Source: Spisula solida (taxonomy: Eukaryota; Mollusca; Bivalvia; Venerida; Mactridae). From it: a stretch of DNA of 64,000 bases. Of this stretch, positions 11,693 to 23,181 are shown in pieces; position 1 is the stretch's first letter, and every line of letters starts with the position of its first letter. The notes beneath the pieces are model-generated. The model was not told the origin of the DNA and searched no databases. It worked only from the letters and a program-made list of their open reading frames with translations. A program made the translations under genes and the position numbers. The stretch covers positions 13,838,720-13,902,719 of the forward strand of contig OX365950.1 of NCBI GenBank assembly GCA_947247005.1, given 5' to 3'.

Positions 11693-13216
11693 AGTTATCT
11701 TTGATCATTCTTGTATTGTAATATTTAGTATGTCAATGTTTTCTTTGGATATTTGCATATGTAAAAAAGTAATGTCTAGTTATATCATATCCACGGTGTA
11801 TATCCCAATACACCGATTCTCAGTCCATCAGAGACTTGTACTGTTATCGTAAAGTTTGGACGGAACAACTTAAAATCGATGTAACGCTCTGATTGAACTC
11901 GCGTTACATGACATCTTAGTTCCGCCTGAGCGTTACATCGGTTTTCAGTTCCATCAGAGCCACAATTATTATGAACATAGAACAATCCTCTTGCGGAAAT
12001 ATGAAGCGATGTATCGGGATTGCTACTGTGGAATGAAGCATTCCTTTATCATCAAACAAGACAGTAAACACATCGTGTCATTACAGGAATTTAATGCAGC
12101 GTATAGTGCATGCATACGTTTATAGTGCCTAACTGAACAAAGTATTGGTACAACTATAACTAGCTTCTACATATATACACACTAAAACATAAACATAGCA
12201 TTTCACGTAATAAGGTAATCAAATACAATAGCCACAAGGCTACAAAGAACACAAACAAATAATCAATTACATATGGAAACGGGAAATTGCACACTTAATG
12301 CAATTTAGTGTTGAGTTTAATCACAAAAAGTAATTTTCTTGGAGAAAACTAGATACCCACAAATACCAGCCGTAAGTTTGGACTGCTGCCGGGTATAGCT
12401 CGTATATAAATCAAATAGTTCTTTAAAACACAAAGGTCGGTAACTATAATCTCGGTTGTGTGACATAAGACGAGCATTATGACAATGACAACCTTTTATT
12501 TACACAGTGGCTTGTAATCGTTAATTTTTTTCAAACATTTTTGTTCGCAATTCGTATCACATGACACTGTGCTTGCGCAAATCCCAAAATACAAAACAAG
12601 ACAGTGCAACTAGCCAAATCCATTGACCAATCTGTCATCTATAATAGTATTACAACACTTCTAAGGGTGTTCTCCAATTATAGATCAAACGATCACAGTT
12701 TATCCAACCAACGTCTAAGTAAAATTGTATCGGTTGAACTAAAGTGTATTTATGTCAATACATGTATAAAGCAAGTTTAAAATTAAAACAATTAATCAAT
12801 AACACGTTAATTAAAGTTATTAACTAGTTCCACATGAAGTGATCTATTCATTCGATTCTTTCAGTAATACACACATTGTACATTCACTTTTATTCACAAA
12901 ACGTATCCTATTACAAATTTGGAAACTAGTTTGACTTTATTGAACTGCGTGGTATAGATATTAATACAATGCGTATGCTTGTACATATACCATTATTTAA
13001 AACATATCGGTAATCGTGAAACGAAAGAACCAAAAGGCTTAATACTAGAAGGTAGTTTAAATTCCTAACTTCATTCTACATTTGTCAAATCATGATTGTT
13101 TCTTCGTACACACAAACAGTCACGCGTGTACTACTACTACACGTAGTTATATGGTTAGAACCAACTTCATTCTATCCATGTTTTTTAGAAAACAATTTAT
13201 GTAGAGGTCGGATTCA
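11693..13216. other. 3' flank of the TRIM-like gene, no other gene
   Basis: AT-rich sequence. A small inverted repeat AAAATCGATGTAACGCTC / GAGCGTTACATCGGTTTT lies at about 11873-11946 and may be a decayed hairpin element. No coding region is supported. Confidence 0.45.
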
Positions 13217-13222
13217 TTTATT
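13217..13222 (-). terminator. candidate poly(A) signal AATAAA
   Basis: AATAAA on the minus strand, about 235 bp downstream of the TAG/TAA-region stop of the TRIM-like gene at 13457. The position is plausible for 3' end formation, but the hexamer is common in AT-rich DNA. Confidence 0.35.
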
Positions 13223-13456
13223 CAATTAAGATAATGTCAAACGGGTCTGTCCTTAGCCATCGACTTTTCTTGGTTGCACTACCACCCGGTCATAGCGATA
13301 AAGGAAGCAGTCCTGTTGAGGTCATCCATCTTGTAATGTATTCTAGAACTTTGTCATAATTTGTATTCGTTTTCTTGAGTAACCATACAGGTGACACAGC
13401 TGGGGTATGTACACTGTTGTCTGATCTGACACACCACAGAAGTAACCATCGGCTCA

Positions 13457-15322
13457 TTAGGTTTGTATTTCAATCTCTTTGAATCTGAAGGACTGAATTT
13501 GATCCCAAAGACTTATAATCAATGTAGCATCTGTCTCTCTGTAAGACATTGTGTGGGGTCCAAAAAGTTCTTCCGTATTCCTTAGCAAGGTTGAGTGTTT
13601 CACACCATTATCTGCGATAACTTGAATCATTTCTTTCTCTCCCAGATTCGCGTACACGTAGTCATCCTTGTCAACAATTATTTTGAAGGACCATGGGTTT
13701 TGGTATACTGCATCATTTGTATGACGCGAATATCCGAATCCTGTTGAGCTATAGTCATATATAATCTGACCAGACTTCTTTGTAATACATGTTACCGTAC
13801 GTTTTGTATCACCATCTGAAACGAATAGTTTAGTTCCATCAGCACTAACAGCTATATATGAAGGTAGGTCAAACGTAAATGAATTATCTTCAGCTTGCGC
13901 TCCGAGGATTTTCTTGATATGTCCACGTTTGTCTAGAATGTGTATCTTACCATCTCCTGGATTGTCATGGCATGATATGAATATTTCATCCCCGAATGCT
14001 GCAATTCCCCAGCACATTCTATCAGTTTGAATGACACGTCCCTTACGGAGACCCTCATCCGTGTCTGCTTGCACAAATTGTAACTTCTTCACAAAAGGTA
14101 AGGTTGCAATAACCCAATTATCATTGACGACAGATACATCCCAAGGTGCTCCAGCTAACTTCAGTTCATGCTTGCAATCAAAGTGACGATCTAGCAATTT
14201 CAGCTTGTAATTGTGCTTATCACAAACCACCAATGAACCGTCATGTAAAAATGTCGAACCAGTGATTTCACAGTCATGTTTCTCGTCGTCTCCTGGCATT
14301 CGAACAGTGTGTACAAGCGTTTCAACAACTCGCATATTCTCCTGCTTCAAGTCACTCAGACTGATGTGGAATGCCTTTGGTATCAGCTTAACTTTCGTTT
14401 CGCCTAATGCCACTAGTTTCTTAAGACTTTCATTCACTTCGTTGTGTCGTTGTATGTCCATCTCAATCGTGTATGCCTCCCGTTTTATTTCTCTTAAAAC
14501 AGTCTGGTAATCCTTAAGTTTCTTATTTGCTTTTGTAAACGCAGAAAATATCGCTAAGTTGTTTTCTGTCTTGTTTACGTCAATTACATTTTCCATTACG
14601 CCATGGAGAGTTTTCGAGGCTTTATCACATATCTGGATGTGATCCTTCATCGTTTGAAACTCTTTATTGTTTATCTTCTCAACTTCTTTTTCCAATGCAC
14701 CTTCAAGTTTATCAAGTTTTGTATTGAATTCATGTCGAATGTCTTTTATTGCTGTTTTACATTTGTCGATCTCTTCCTTCAAGTCTGCAATGTCGTGTTC
14801 CCTCAGCTCGATTATATTTTTGAAATCATCAACAGCCTGTTTAAGAGATCGTTCCGCCTTTTCTAATTCGTCTGTCTGTATGTCCGTACTAGCAAAAAAC
14901 TCTATCGATACAACACCATTGCAGATGCCGTGTTTCAAATCTTTACAGTCTCCACAAATAACATCTGCATGATCCTTGCAGTAATATTCTACTGGATTAT
15001 TTTTATGATATTCACATGTTGTTACTGACTTCCTTACCGGTTTTGGCATCAGTACACCATGTACTATCTTGTGGCTTCTGGTTGATTGAAACTTTCGGTG
15101 AAAGGTTTCACATTTTTCGCACAGATATTCCCGACAAACCCTACAAAATCCTTGAGCTTTACTGTCAGCTTTTTCGAATTTACACGGATCGCACGTACGT
15201 TTGATGAAGTCTAGTTCTTCTTTCTGTTTACTACTCTTTGCTGGTTTAACTGTGTGTGAATGCGTCACAACATGCTCCGGCCCTTGGTCATCAGGTGTCG
15301 CCCTTTTAACTTCTTCTGACAT
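13457..15322 (-). CDS. RING-less TRIM-like protein: two B-boxes, coiled coil, C-terminal propeller
   Basis: Predicted 621 residues from one uninterrupted exon. Residues 44-89 form a B-box1-like zinc module (Cys44, Cys47, Cys60, Cys63, Cys68, Cys71, then His75/His84/His89). Residues 103-134 form B-box2 (Cys103, His106, Cys115, His118, Cys123, Cys126, His131). Residues about 150-310 are rich in Lys/Glu heptads, a long coiled coil likely to dimerise. Residues about 345-617 look like an NHL/six-bladed propeller, with repeated blade motifs such as GSLVVCDKHN and GTKLFVSDGD. There is no N-terminal RING, so intrinsic E3 ligase activity is not expected; it may act as a scaffold or modify RING-containing partners. 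The ATG is supported by an in-frame TAG 12 nt upstream. Such proteins are numerous in bivalves and are often discussed in innate immunity, but the ligand and role here are unknown. No intron is evident. Confidence 0.93.
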   Translation of the reverse strand: MSEEVKRATPDDQGPEHVVTHSHTVKPAKSSKQKEELDFIKRTCDPCKFEKADSKAQGFCRVCREYLCEKCETFHRKFQSTRSHKIVHGVLMPKPVRKSVTTCEYHKNNPVEYYCKDHADVICGDCKDLKHGICNGVVSIEFFASTDIQTDELEKAERSLKQAVDDFKNIIELREHDIADLKEEIDKCKTAIKDIRHEFNTKLDKLEGALEKEVEKINNKEFQTMKDHIQICDKASKTLHGVMENVIDVNKTENNLAIFSAFTKANKKLKDYQTVLREIKREAYTIEMDIQRHNEVNESLKKLVALGETKVKLIPKAFHISLSDLKQENMRVVETLVHTVRMPGDDEKHDCEITGSTFLHDGSLVVCDKHNYKLKLLDRHFDCKHELKLAGAPWDVSVVNDNWVIATLPFVKKLQFVQADTDEGLRKGRVIQTDRMCWGIAAFGDEIFISCHDNPGDGKIHILDKRGHIKKILGAQAEDNSFTFDLPSYIAVSADGTKLFVSDGDTKRTVTCITKKSGQIIYDYSSTGFGYSRHTNDAVYQNPWSFKIIVDKDDYVYANLGEKEMIQVIADNGVKHSTLLRNTEELFGPHTMSYRETDATLIISLWDQIQSFRFKEIEIQT

Positions 15323-15921
15323 CCTTGCAGTCTAGTAATACATGTTTCGAATATTAACGAAAGACAACAATATTACTAGCATGTATTCGTCTGTGTTCGT
15401 AGCATTCAAACTTGAAGTGACATGAGTATACTATGAATTTGTCTGTAAATTTCTATAGTCAACTCATATTACAATTTTATTATTAACTGTGTGGTTATGA
15501 ATAAAACATGAGCGTACCTGCCTTTGAACACCCGCGTTTGTAGTTAATAATGTTGTAAAATGTGACATTAAATAGTAAACAATCAATAACAACGTGTACT
15601 TTCATTTCAAAACAATGGAACAATTCAAGTGTGTACACGCGGCGTAATATCGGAAATTAAGACAATAGATCACTTTTGTTGCAAATAATATTTGGTGGAT
15701 ATTGCTGAATAGGAGTCCTTAAATAACGTTTTTTGTTTTGTAAGATTCCTAGTTATTTCAAAATTGAAGTAATATGTTTATCATACCGCTAATTCAATGC
15801 GCCTGTGATTACAATTTTACCAAATTAGATTGTAATGATCGTGAACAAGATTTCGATCACAATTGTACGAAGTGTTAATCCAACTGAATGCATTTTCAAT
15901 TTCAATTACGTATCTTTTCCA
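15323..15921. other. 5' flank of the TRIM-like gene
   Basis: No coding or repeat feature is seen. An upstream non-coding exon or promoter must lie here or beyond, but no TATA box, initiator or splice site can be assigned with confidence. Confidence 0.4.
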
Positions 15922-15992
15922 AGGTCGGTTGTAACCTAATGGTAGAGCATCCACCTTAGGTACGGGAGTTCCGGAGCTTGATTCATGGCATA
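15922..15992 (+). mobile_element. tRNA-like SINE head, decayed
   Basis: GTAACCTAATGGTAGAGCA resembles a pol III A box / D arm and GGAGCTTGATTC a weak B box 35-45 bp downstream. It does not fold as a clean cloverleaf, so it is read as a SINE remnant rather than a tRNA gene. Confidence 0.45.
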
Positions 15993-16335
15993 GTCATAAC
16001 AACACCAAATAAAATGGCATCAGTATTTCTTTGACTTGACGTTCAGCTTTTAAAACGAGCGGTGGAGTGAACATAAATTATTCACGGCGCATTTGTTTAA
16101 CACTTTGCCCTGATTTTCTTCCAAACATCAAGACAGGAATACGTTGTCGAGAATGATTAAAGAGCATAAATTCAGTGGACGTTTGGCGGCTAGTGATGAT
16201 ATTTATGAGAATGACAAATAACTACAATGACGTATCTGTTAATACCATGGACTCTCATTGAGGAACAACGTCCTAAAATGCAAAGCATGCATACTTTATG
16301 CGCTACAAATAAGTTACGAGTATACATGTAACATA
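15993..16335. other. no gene recognised
   Basis: Possible SINE tail after 15992, otherwise unassigned AT-rich sequence. Confidence 0.35.
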
Positions 16336-16546
16336 TCGCTGACTTAGAATTAGAAGGCCGTAAGTACAAAAACGCTATTTTGAAAAAAAAGCAAAAGCTA
16401 TCCGAAAACTACACTTTACTTATGGAAAAACAAGCTTTTCAAACTTCAGTTTGGTCAACATTACGTGTTCCTAAAGAAAACACATAAAAAGAGCATTGAG
16501 ATGCAGATTTCAAATATGTATGGGTATTCTCATTCCAAGCCCGCGA
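16336..16546. mobile_element. MITE family B, copy 3
   Basis: Starts TCGCTGACTTAGAATTAGAA and ends with CATTCCAAGCCCGCGA. The interior includes CTTATGGAAAAACAAGC, AAACTTCAGTTTGGTCAACAT and GAGCATTGAGATGCAGA. Same orientation as the 6680 copy and inverted relative to 9701, 33301 and 47215. Confidence 0.85.
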
Positions 16547-17492
16547 CATAATAACTCAAATTAAAATAAAACATCGGGATACACTGGAGAGAAAAAGTGA
16601 AATTGGATGATGTAAGTTTCGCACCGGACTTTTCTCATGCTCAGAATGGGAACAAAGTCACTAGATTAACTAGATTTATATTGAACATTTGTGATATAGA
16701 GGCATAAAAACGATTACTGTCTACGTCAGTTAGAAAATGTTCATCCTCTTAAAGGGAGATAACTGTTGATTATGCTGACGTTTACCATTGGAGTAATTAT
16801 CCCTCGTATTGAGATATTCTCATTTTAACACTGAAACAAAAGTAACTCGCTGGTACAGACATAATTATGTTTCCTCGTAAAATAAGATCTTTACTATTAT
16901 CATTTATTATAATATTCGTTTTAAAATCAGAATATAGTGTCTTCCCAGTCAGGACTAGCCACTTTGACGTACGAGATATCTGCGATTAGAGGACATGTCA
17001 TTCAACCATTATAAGGACTATAGGGGCCATATCAGAACGGATCAAATCAAACCCATGACTGTCGGTCGCAAAACGGACACTTTTACCAACGGGGCCGATA
17101 AGTCATTGAAGATATTTACTAATAAATGTATAACTACGTTCATCTGCATTTATTAGTGGATTCACGAGCTGCTACCACGCGTCATAGTAGTTTAATAAAG
17201 GTATTTAGGCACCCTTTGTTAAAAATTGGTGTAAGACCAATTGGTCAATAGTACTTCAGTCATTTTGAAGACTACTCAGACACTGGTGCCACTGGCAGTT
17301 ACCGGTAACCACCCTCAAAAATATGCTGAACGTCAAGCAAGGGAGATCAAATCAATACCATGATTGTATCGACTCTGGTATTAGGTCGCGGCCTTGGTTT
17401 GTACCCCGTGAGACAACTCGCACACGCAGGGACGCATGCATGAAGTTGAAATTAATATCATTGCCGGTTTTCCGTGAATGTATGTATATATG
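16547..17492. other. no gene recognised
   Basis: No recognisable coding region or repeat shared with the rest of the window. Confidence 0.4.
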
Positions 17493-17725
17493 GATAATTT
17501 AAAGTCATTTATTTCGCGGGTAGTAAATTTCACAGATTGTGGTAAAATGATTTTGGGGGGGGGGGGTTCTAAAATTCGTGGATATTCTTTAAAATTTAAT
17601 GTTGAAATGGAATCTCTTGTTACATATGTTGAGGTCATTTATTAGAGGGGATTTAATTTCACGATCAAAATCATCCGCGAAATCAACGACAATTAATCGA
17701 CCGCTAATATTGATCACTGTACAGT
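17493..17725. mobile_element. MITE family C, diverged copy
   Basis: Shares phrases with 30911-31127 and 44346-44547: AAAGTCATTTATTTCGCGGG near the left end, AATTCGTGGATATT and GGGGATTTAATTTCACGATC in the middle, and CGCGAAATCAACGA near the right end. The right end reads ACTGTACAGTA. Contains a 12-G run at 17555-17566. Confidence 0.6.
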
Positions 17726-18672
17726 ATTTCATTATTACTAAGTTAATCATGGTTTTTTGTTACAAAGTATTCAATATCAAATATCAATAACATGAATACA
17801 AATGTATCAAAATAACAAAATGCTCCGAAATTACGAGATTCCGTTTTTGTCATTTCAAAGTTGCATGTCCAATGATGTTCAATGCTGTTCAAAGAAAGAA
17901 ATACTGCTAAAACAGAATTTAATTGGTATTTAACTACGGCTATTTCATAATCAATATAGATTTGTACATTAAATGCGATTACGCCACCATAATGAGGTAA
18001 TTTAGGAAATGGTTAATACAACAATTGGAGAATGTAATTGTAAATATGATACATTATAGGAATTATACGCATGCGTCAAACATGTCGCAACAAAACTAGT
18101 AACAGTGAAATGTCTGACTATATATGATAATTATTTACTGATCGCAAACATGTGGCGTGAACTCACGAACAAAATCTACTTCAGAATAAAATGTCGCGAA
18201 ATTCTGCTTCGCGAAAACATAATGATTTTACTATATATTGTATTTTATAACCTTTGTGGGCTCGGTATTGTCTATAGATCTAGCTCTCTGTCATCAATAA
18301 TCCTCATGGGTTCAAATCCACTAACTATAGTATCCCGCTTAATGATCGCATTTCTACGCATGAAAGGTTTATTAATATTTGATAAGGAACGCTAGTTGTA
18401 TCAACAGTGAAATATGACATATGAAACACGTGTCTTTCATATATCAATACTCACAGTATTTGACCATTGTCAAACTGATCATGACGTTTACGGTTACAGA
18501 CATCGGAAACGATATTAGCTTATTCAACCATGATAGTGTTTTTTTCCAGACATGTTTGTTTAAATTATGTTTCCTTTACGAATTCCGTTTGTCATTATTT
18601 GATTAGAGTATAATTGTAGATAAATATACTTAGACCTCAGTAAATTAACAAGTAAAATGTAGGTCCACATTA
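17726..18672. other. no supported gene
   Basis: Open frames 18105-18395 and 18421-18606 are hydrophobic, AT-rich and lack domains; I treat them as chance. A CGCGAAATTC...TTCGCGAAAA inverted word at 18193-18217 may be a scrap of family C. Confidence 0.4.
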
Positions 18673-19206
18673 CGCTTGCTTTGAATAAGAATGTCGTAAG
18701 TGCTACTTACGACCTCATCAGACCCATACTTATTTGAAACCTGCATCACGAGGCACATCTTATGAGCATATTTACATGACAATCGGAACAGGTCATGTTG
18801 CCCAACCCAACTGGACACAACCGACCCAATGCGCACATGCACAAGAAGTACAGACTGGCCCCGTCACCAACATGTTCATGTGGCACAGAAGACGAGACAG
18901 CAGAACACATCCTCCAAAGATGTAAACGTCACGACCAGGAGCGAGATGCGAAGTGGCCTCAAGAAACAGCTCTCCACCAGAAGCTTTATGGAGACGTTGA
19001 AGACCTGAGAAGAACCACATCCTTCATCGCAGATACTGGCGTGAGTGTGTAGAACGCCAGTAAGTAAGTAAGTAAGTATGTTGCCCAAACTGAAGTTAAA
19101 ACAGCCTTTTCCATAAGTAAAGAGTAGTTTTCTGACAGCTATTCTTGTTCATGTATTCTCAAAATAGCATGTTTGTACTTACGACCTTCTCATTCTAAGC
19201 CAACAA
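18673..19206. mobile_element. MITE family B, copy 4, split by a LINE insertion
   Basis: The left part (18673-18805) has TTGCTTTGAATAAGAATGTCG and TTTGAAACCTGCAT. The right part (19078-19206) has CCCAAACTGAAGTTAAAACAG, CCATAAGTAAAGAGTAGTTTTC and ACTTACGACCTTCTCATTC. Together they reconstitute the family B order seen at 47215-47441. The break is exactly at the insertion described in the next entry. Confidence 0.85.
18806..19077 (+). mobile_element. 5'-truncated non-LTR retrotransposon 3' end
   Basis: About 272 bp. It encodes the last ~80 residues of a LINE polyprotein, open from the insertion point to a TAG at about 19050. The peptide has a Cys-x-Cys-Gly ... His-x5-Cys pattern (CSCGTEDETAEHILQRC), typical of the extreme C-terminal region of many animal non-LTR reverse transcriptase proteins. 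The element ends in a (TAAG)4 tail at 19059-19077 instead of poly(A). It is flanked by an 11-bp direct repeat ATGTTGCCCAA at 18795-18805 and 19078-19088, which is a target-site duplication. The reverse transcriptase domain itself is absent, so this copy is dead. Confidence 0.9.
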
Positions 19207-20319
19207 TTTCCTTTCTCATTTTCTACCTATTACATGTTTTGAATGCAGTATGGTTGACGTCACACGTATAGTCCAGTTAGGATATTGTGACAGTGACGTT
19301 GCAGTTTATGTGTACGCAAAAAATCATAACCATTGTCTAAACAGGTAGAGCGACGTTTAGTATGTTAGTTTAGCATTGACATTATAGTTGTTTGTACAGT
19401 ATATGCCTTTATAATTGGTTTTACACCGTTATAGTGGACTCGACCGCTGCGTCACTGGATTTTTATCCTGACTGGACTATATGTATAATTATACATATAA
19501 CGTAACTCCTAATCTTCTATCAATTGATATCATTCTGCCTAAACGTTTTATCAATCAGGTATATGAATCTTAACGGAAGCAACTTTTTCTGTTGTGGCTT
19601 TCAATAGTGAATTACTGGTCCAACGACTCAGTGATAGAGCGCTTGTCATTTGTAAAGAAACCATCGCTGACTATATCGAACTATGGACGCGACTTACAGA
19701 AGCCTGCCGATAGGTACTTCCTTCAAACCAATAGGGCTGGGACAGTTTTAAGGGATTTAATTATATAAATGTCATATTAATAATTTTAAAGAAATATGTT
19801 TTACACGTCAGTTAAGTGGAATACTAAATAATGCAGCGGTGTATGTCATATTTCACTTAATTAAGTACACAAAATAAAAGAGTAACCTAACATAAAACAT
19901 GTTAACATTTATTTGAAATAAGATTGAGATAACATTCATGTTTCGTCAAAATAATATTGTTTAAACAGTCTCACAATCTATAAGTATGTTATGTAGTCGT
20001 TTAAGCATATTTCATACCTAGCACCTTCAGTTCACCAAACAAGTTTTTCAAGTTTTATTAGCAAAATCGGCAAATAATATACCGTTGGCCAATTAACAAC
20101 ATATATACAGTATTTATATACAAGTAACGTTACATATGAATATAAACAAACATACTTATGACAAAGTATTTTACAGATTGTAACAATAATATGGAACGAA
20201 ATATTCTGATCTTCCGTTACTTGAAAGTGTTAATGTCAGGCTGTACTAGTTCACCGATCACTGATAATCTAACAGAGGTAGCTGACACAGCAATTCATTT
20301 TTATCCTTGCTACCGGAAA
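19207..20319. other. no supported gene; weak tRNA-like scrap
   Basis: CAACGACTCAGTGATAGAGCG at about 19620 resembles an A box and D arm, but the B box is poor, so it is not called as a SINE. Nothing else seen. Confidence 0.35.
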
Positions 20320-20590
20320 TCAATATGAGCGAGGCCCCTAGAAAAGGTTAGTCACGTTAATTTTTTGGGGATAGTGCATGATACGGAAGATGCCCAAGTT
20401 CCAGAGCATCCCTAGGTTTTTTTTACGTGCCTGGTATAAAGCATCATACTAGGGACTTCGGTTAAAGTCTCGTCCGAAAGACTGTTAGTTATGTTAGCTT
20501 GGAAACACTGAAAGGCTTGTGGCGGGATTGAACCCACTACCTTCGGATCAGCAGTCAGTAGCTCTTACCACAGGACCACTTGTCCACCTC
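20320..20590 (-). mobile_element. tRNA-derived SINE, third family
   Basis: The minus-strand head at 20515-20590 contains GTGGTCCTGTGGTAAGAGC (A box) and GGGTTCAATCCC (B box). The body includes GTCTTTCGGACGAGACTTTAA and a GGGCATCTTCCGTATCATGC-like stretch, phrases widely met in mollusc SINE bodies. It differs from families A and V in both head and body. Confidence 0.65.
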
Positions 20591-20654
20591 AACAAGTTAG
20601 AGTAATTCATTGACGTATAACTTAAACTGCGAAATCAGAATTCTTAGCTGGTTG

Positions 20655-20835
20655 TAATTTTCGCTGTATTAGCGAGTGGGCAATATTCACGAAATGTTAT
20701 GATCATAAAAGCTTTGGTTTGAGTTCGTTTCTCTTTTGTCTGTAATTTGACATTCGCGAATTTAATTCCGCAAAATAAATCAAAATAAATAAATCTAGAA
20801 ATTACGGCCTTGCGAAAATATACGAGTTTAAAGTA
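20655..20835. mobile_element. possible family C MITE relic
   Basis: Contains ATTCACGAAATG, CATTCGCGAATTTAATTCCGC and CTTGCGAAAATATACGAG, the CGCGAA-rich vocabulary of family C. Terminal repeats are not clear. Confidence 0.4.
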
Positions 20836-22488
20836 ACTGAATAAGAGCACTGTAACATAAAGATACGAGCTGGACATGACGGAAATGTATAGGTGGTGTG
20901 ACATTAAAGATCAACATCATTAAACACTGGCATTGTCACTTCATAATGCATAGTGTACGAAAACCTCGTAAATCTAGTCAAACAATACAATAATTTTATC
21001 ATGGATTGTGATTTAGATTAAACACGGGAAAACAGCGTAGTAGCACTGTGCTAATATTGGGACCATGAGGGTCAAAAACGACCAATTAAAAAAATATTCT
21101 TTGTTGTACAACAATTAATATGAATGAAATGTCTTGTAAATAGTGTTAGATTGTTCGCAACACATCTGTCTCGTCCAATAATATTGTAACGGTAATGTAA
21201 ATATAAATGAATAAGAAAATAAAGACTTGTTTATTTGTTGTATGTTTATGTGCTTAAGTTAAGATCAAACCATGGTTATAACAGGTCAGCAGTAAGTGCA
21301 GCTTACAGAACTACTGCTGCTGTAAGTATTTAAGATTTGAAGAGCCACTTACTAAGTCACCGCTGTGGAAGTAACATTGTTTAATAGAACTACTCGGTGT
21401 GCGGCTACAGCGAACGCATTATTATGATACATCGTGGCATTGAACTATGTTCATATTATATTTGATAATAAACAGATAGGAGTCTGTATTCACACATGTG
21501 AGAACGTGGGGTATACGAAGACATGAAACACCCCGTACGTAAATATGTATCAACACGCAGTGCCGCATCGTCGTTTTGAAATATAAAATAAGTTCAATAT
21601 TGAACATGTGTACACGAAGCTGAAATGTGCTGATATATAAGTTACTTTATGGCAAGGCGATCGATAAACAAACGCTTACAATTAGATAATTAAGCAATTA
21701 GTAAAAGCGCCTGAGTGACTTGCAATATACGCACTCGGTGTGGTGTTTCAAGTCTACTCGAACGGGAGATTGCGCGCGACAATTTTCTAATAACTTCCCA
21801 AAGAGAGTAGCCAGGTTTTCGTTTTAATTGAACGAACATTGAAGAGTGATACTATAATTGGAATACATTCTTGCCATGCTTGCGAACATGTCACCTGTAT
21901 AATATACTTGGAAATATATAAATCATGGAACGTTATTGGACGTAAAGTTATGAACCGTGTCAGAGAACCGTTCAAGTTCAGCAACTCTGTGACAGAAAAC
22001 AACGCGTCATTATGACGTTCTGATAATGAGCAAATAGAGACATCGTTGTTCAAATGGAGTTCGGAATTCATTAGTCGTAAGTGATTTGTTCTTGTTTGTA
22101 AAGTAATGAACAAGCCTTGGGGGCACTCATGTTGGCTACGTAGTAAACGGATTACATTGCCTTGTTAGATATTTAAACACTTAATTGTGTCGCTTTATTG
22201 CATTACTCTATTGGAAATAGTCCTGGCATTTGAAACTGTGGGAATTAGTGAATTAGTTATTAATTCATTAGGATAGTGTATTGTGTTCTACAGGGTATAC
22301 ATAGAAACAGTAGGAATATTCGGAACCCTGAATACTGCTGAAAATATACAATGTATGTATGAACGCAAATGTACATGAAAAGATAGTTTGACATATTCCG
22401 GAAATACGGATATGGAATATAACGATTGACCTTTAGTGATTTATGGAGATATTTTGGATAACACACTTTGAAGTCGGGTATTTCAATT
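20836..22488. other. upstream region of the membrane-protein gene, no other gene
   Basis: No domain-bearing frame is seen. The antisense frame at 21787-22113 (108 codons) was examined and not accepted: it has no recognisable motif and random-like composition. Promoter elements cannot be assigned. Confidence 0.4.
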
Positions 22489-23181
22489 ATGGCTCTTTTA
22501 AGTGTTCAAATCATTATTTTTGTGATACTTGGATTTTTTGAGTGTGCGGGAATGGGCGTGGGCAGTCGTAGTGGAACGGGTATTCGGGAACTTACTTCGA
22601 ATAATAAAACTTCAAGTGAGCAAGAAATTAAAACTCTCATCGAAAATGATACTTACGTTATACAAGCGGATACAGGCATGATTGATAAAAGTAACGCAAC
22701 AAGCGTTACTGAACGCCTGATCAGCGCCACGCCACATGCACCGGAAGAGGGGCTGCCCATTCCAATATTAGTAGCCAGTCCAGCGGTTGCTGTATCTATT
22801 ATGATATTTATATGTGTAGCATACAAGTTACACACTAAACAGTTAGATGACCAGGCCAAGCAGTTAGCGATACAAGTGGCTGCTGGGGTGGTGCAGTACC
22901 CGAGTCCCCGCCTCCCTCTCAAGTCCTCTCCAGGTGGAACGTCGGAACGATTACTACCCACTATAAAAGCAAACAGTTTGCGAGTACTCTGTCATTCAGA
23001 GACCGATCTACATGGAGGTATTGGGGGAGCCAGAAAGAAAAGCCTTCGAACCCCTTCTCCAACTTCTCAAATACTACTTACTCCAAATTTCGGGGACAAA
23101 AGGGGTTCCAGTTGGAGCGCTCTCTCAGACCAAGAAATCGTGAACCATTCACCACGACGCCATTCCACGTTTTTATTGTGA
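22489..23181 (+). CDS. putative type I single-pass membrane protein, family unknown
   Basis: 230 residues in one exon. The start is the ATG at 22489; an in-frame TAA lies 30 nt upstream, and the only longer option would need a TTG start. Residues 1-21 form a hydrophobic signal peptide ending FFECAG. Residues about 22-89 are a short luminal/extracellular region with three N-glycosylation sequons (Asn39-Lys-Thr, Asn53-Asp-Thr, Asn69-Ala-Thr). Residues about 90-112 are one membrane span (PILVASPAVAVSIMIFICVA), followed by Lys-rich residues, the positive-inside pattern. The ~115-residue cytoplasmic tail is Ser/Pro-rich with several Ser-Pro/Thr-Pro sites (SPRLP, TPSPTS, HSPRRHS), possible phosphorylation or adaptor-binding sites. 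I do not recognise the family. The ordered topology and lack of stops in AT-rich DNA argue that it is real. A further exon encoding an ectodomain cannot be excluded. Confidence 0.75.
   Translation: MALLSVQIIIFVILGFFECAGMGVGSRSGTGIRELTSNNKTSSEQEIKTLIENDTYVIQADTGMIDKSNATSVTERLISATPHAPEEGLPIPILVASPAVAVSIMIFICVAYKLHTKQLDDQAKQLAIQVAAGVVQYPSPRLPLKSSPGGTSERLLPTIKANSLRVLCHSETDLHGGIGGARKKSLRTPSPTSQILLTPNFGDKRGSSWSALSDQEIVNHSPRRHSTFLL

Noticed and set aside
22468..22488. Extension of the membrane-protein frame to 22468
   Set aside because: It would need a TTG start; the ATG at 22489 gives a normal signal peptide.
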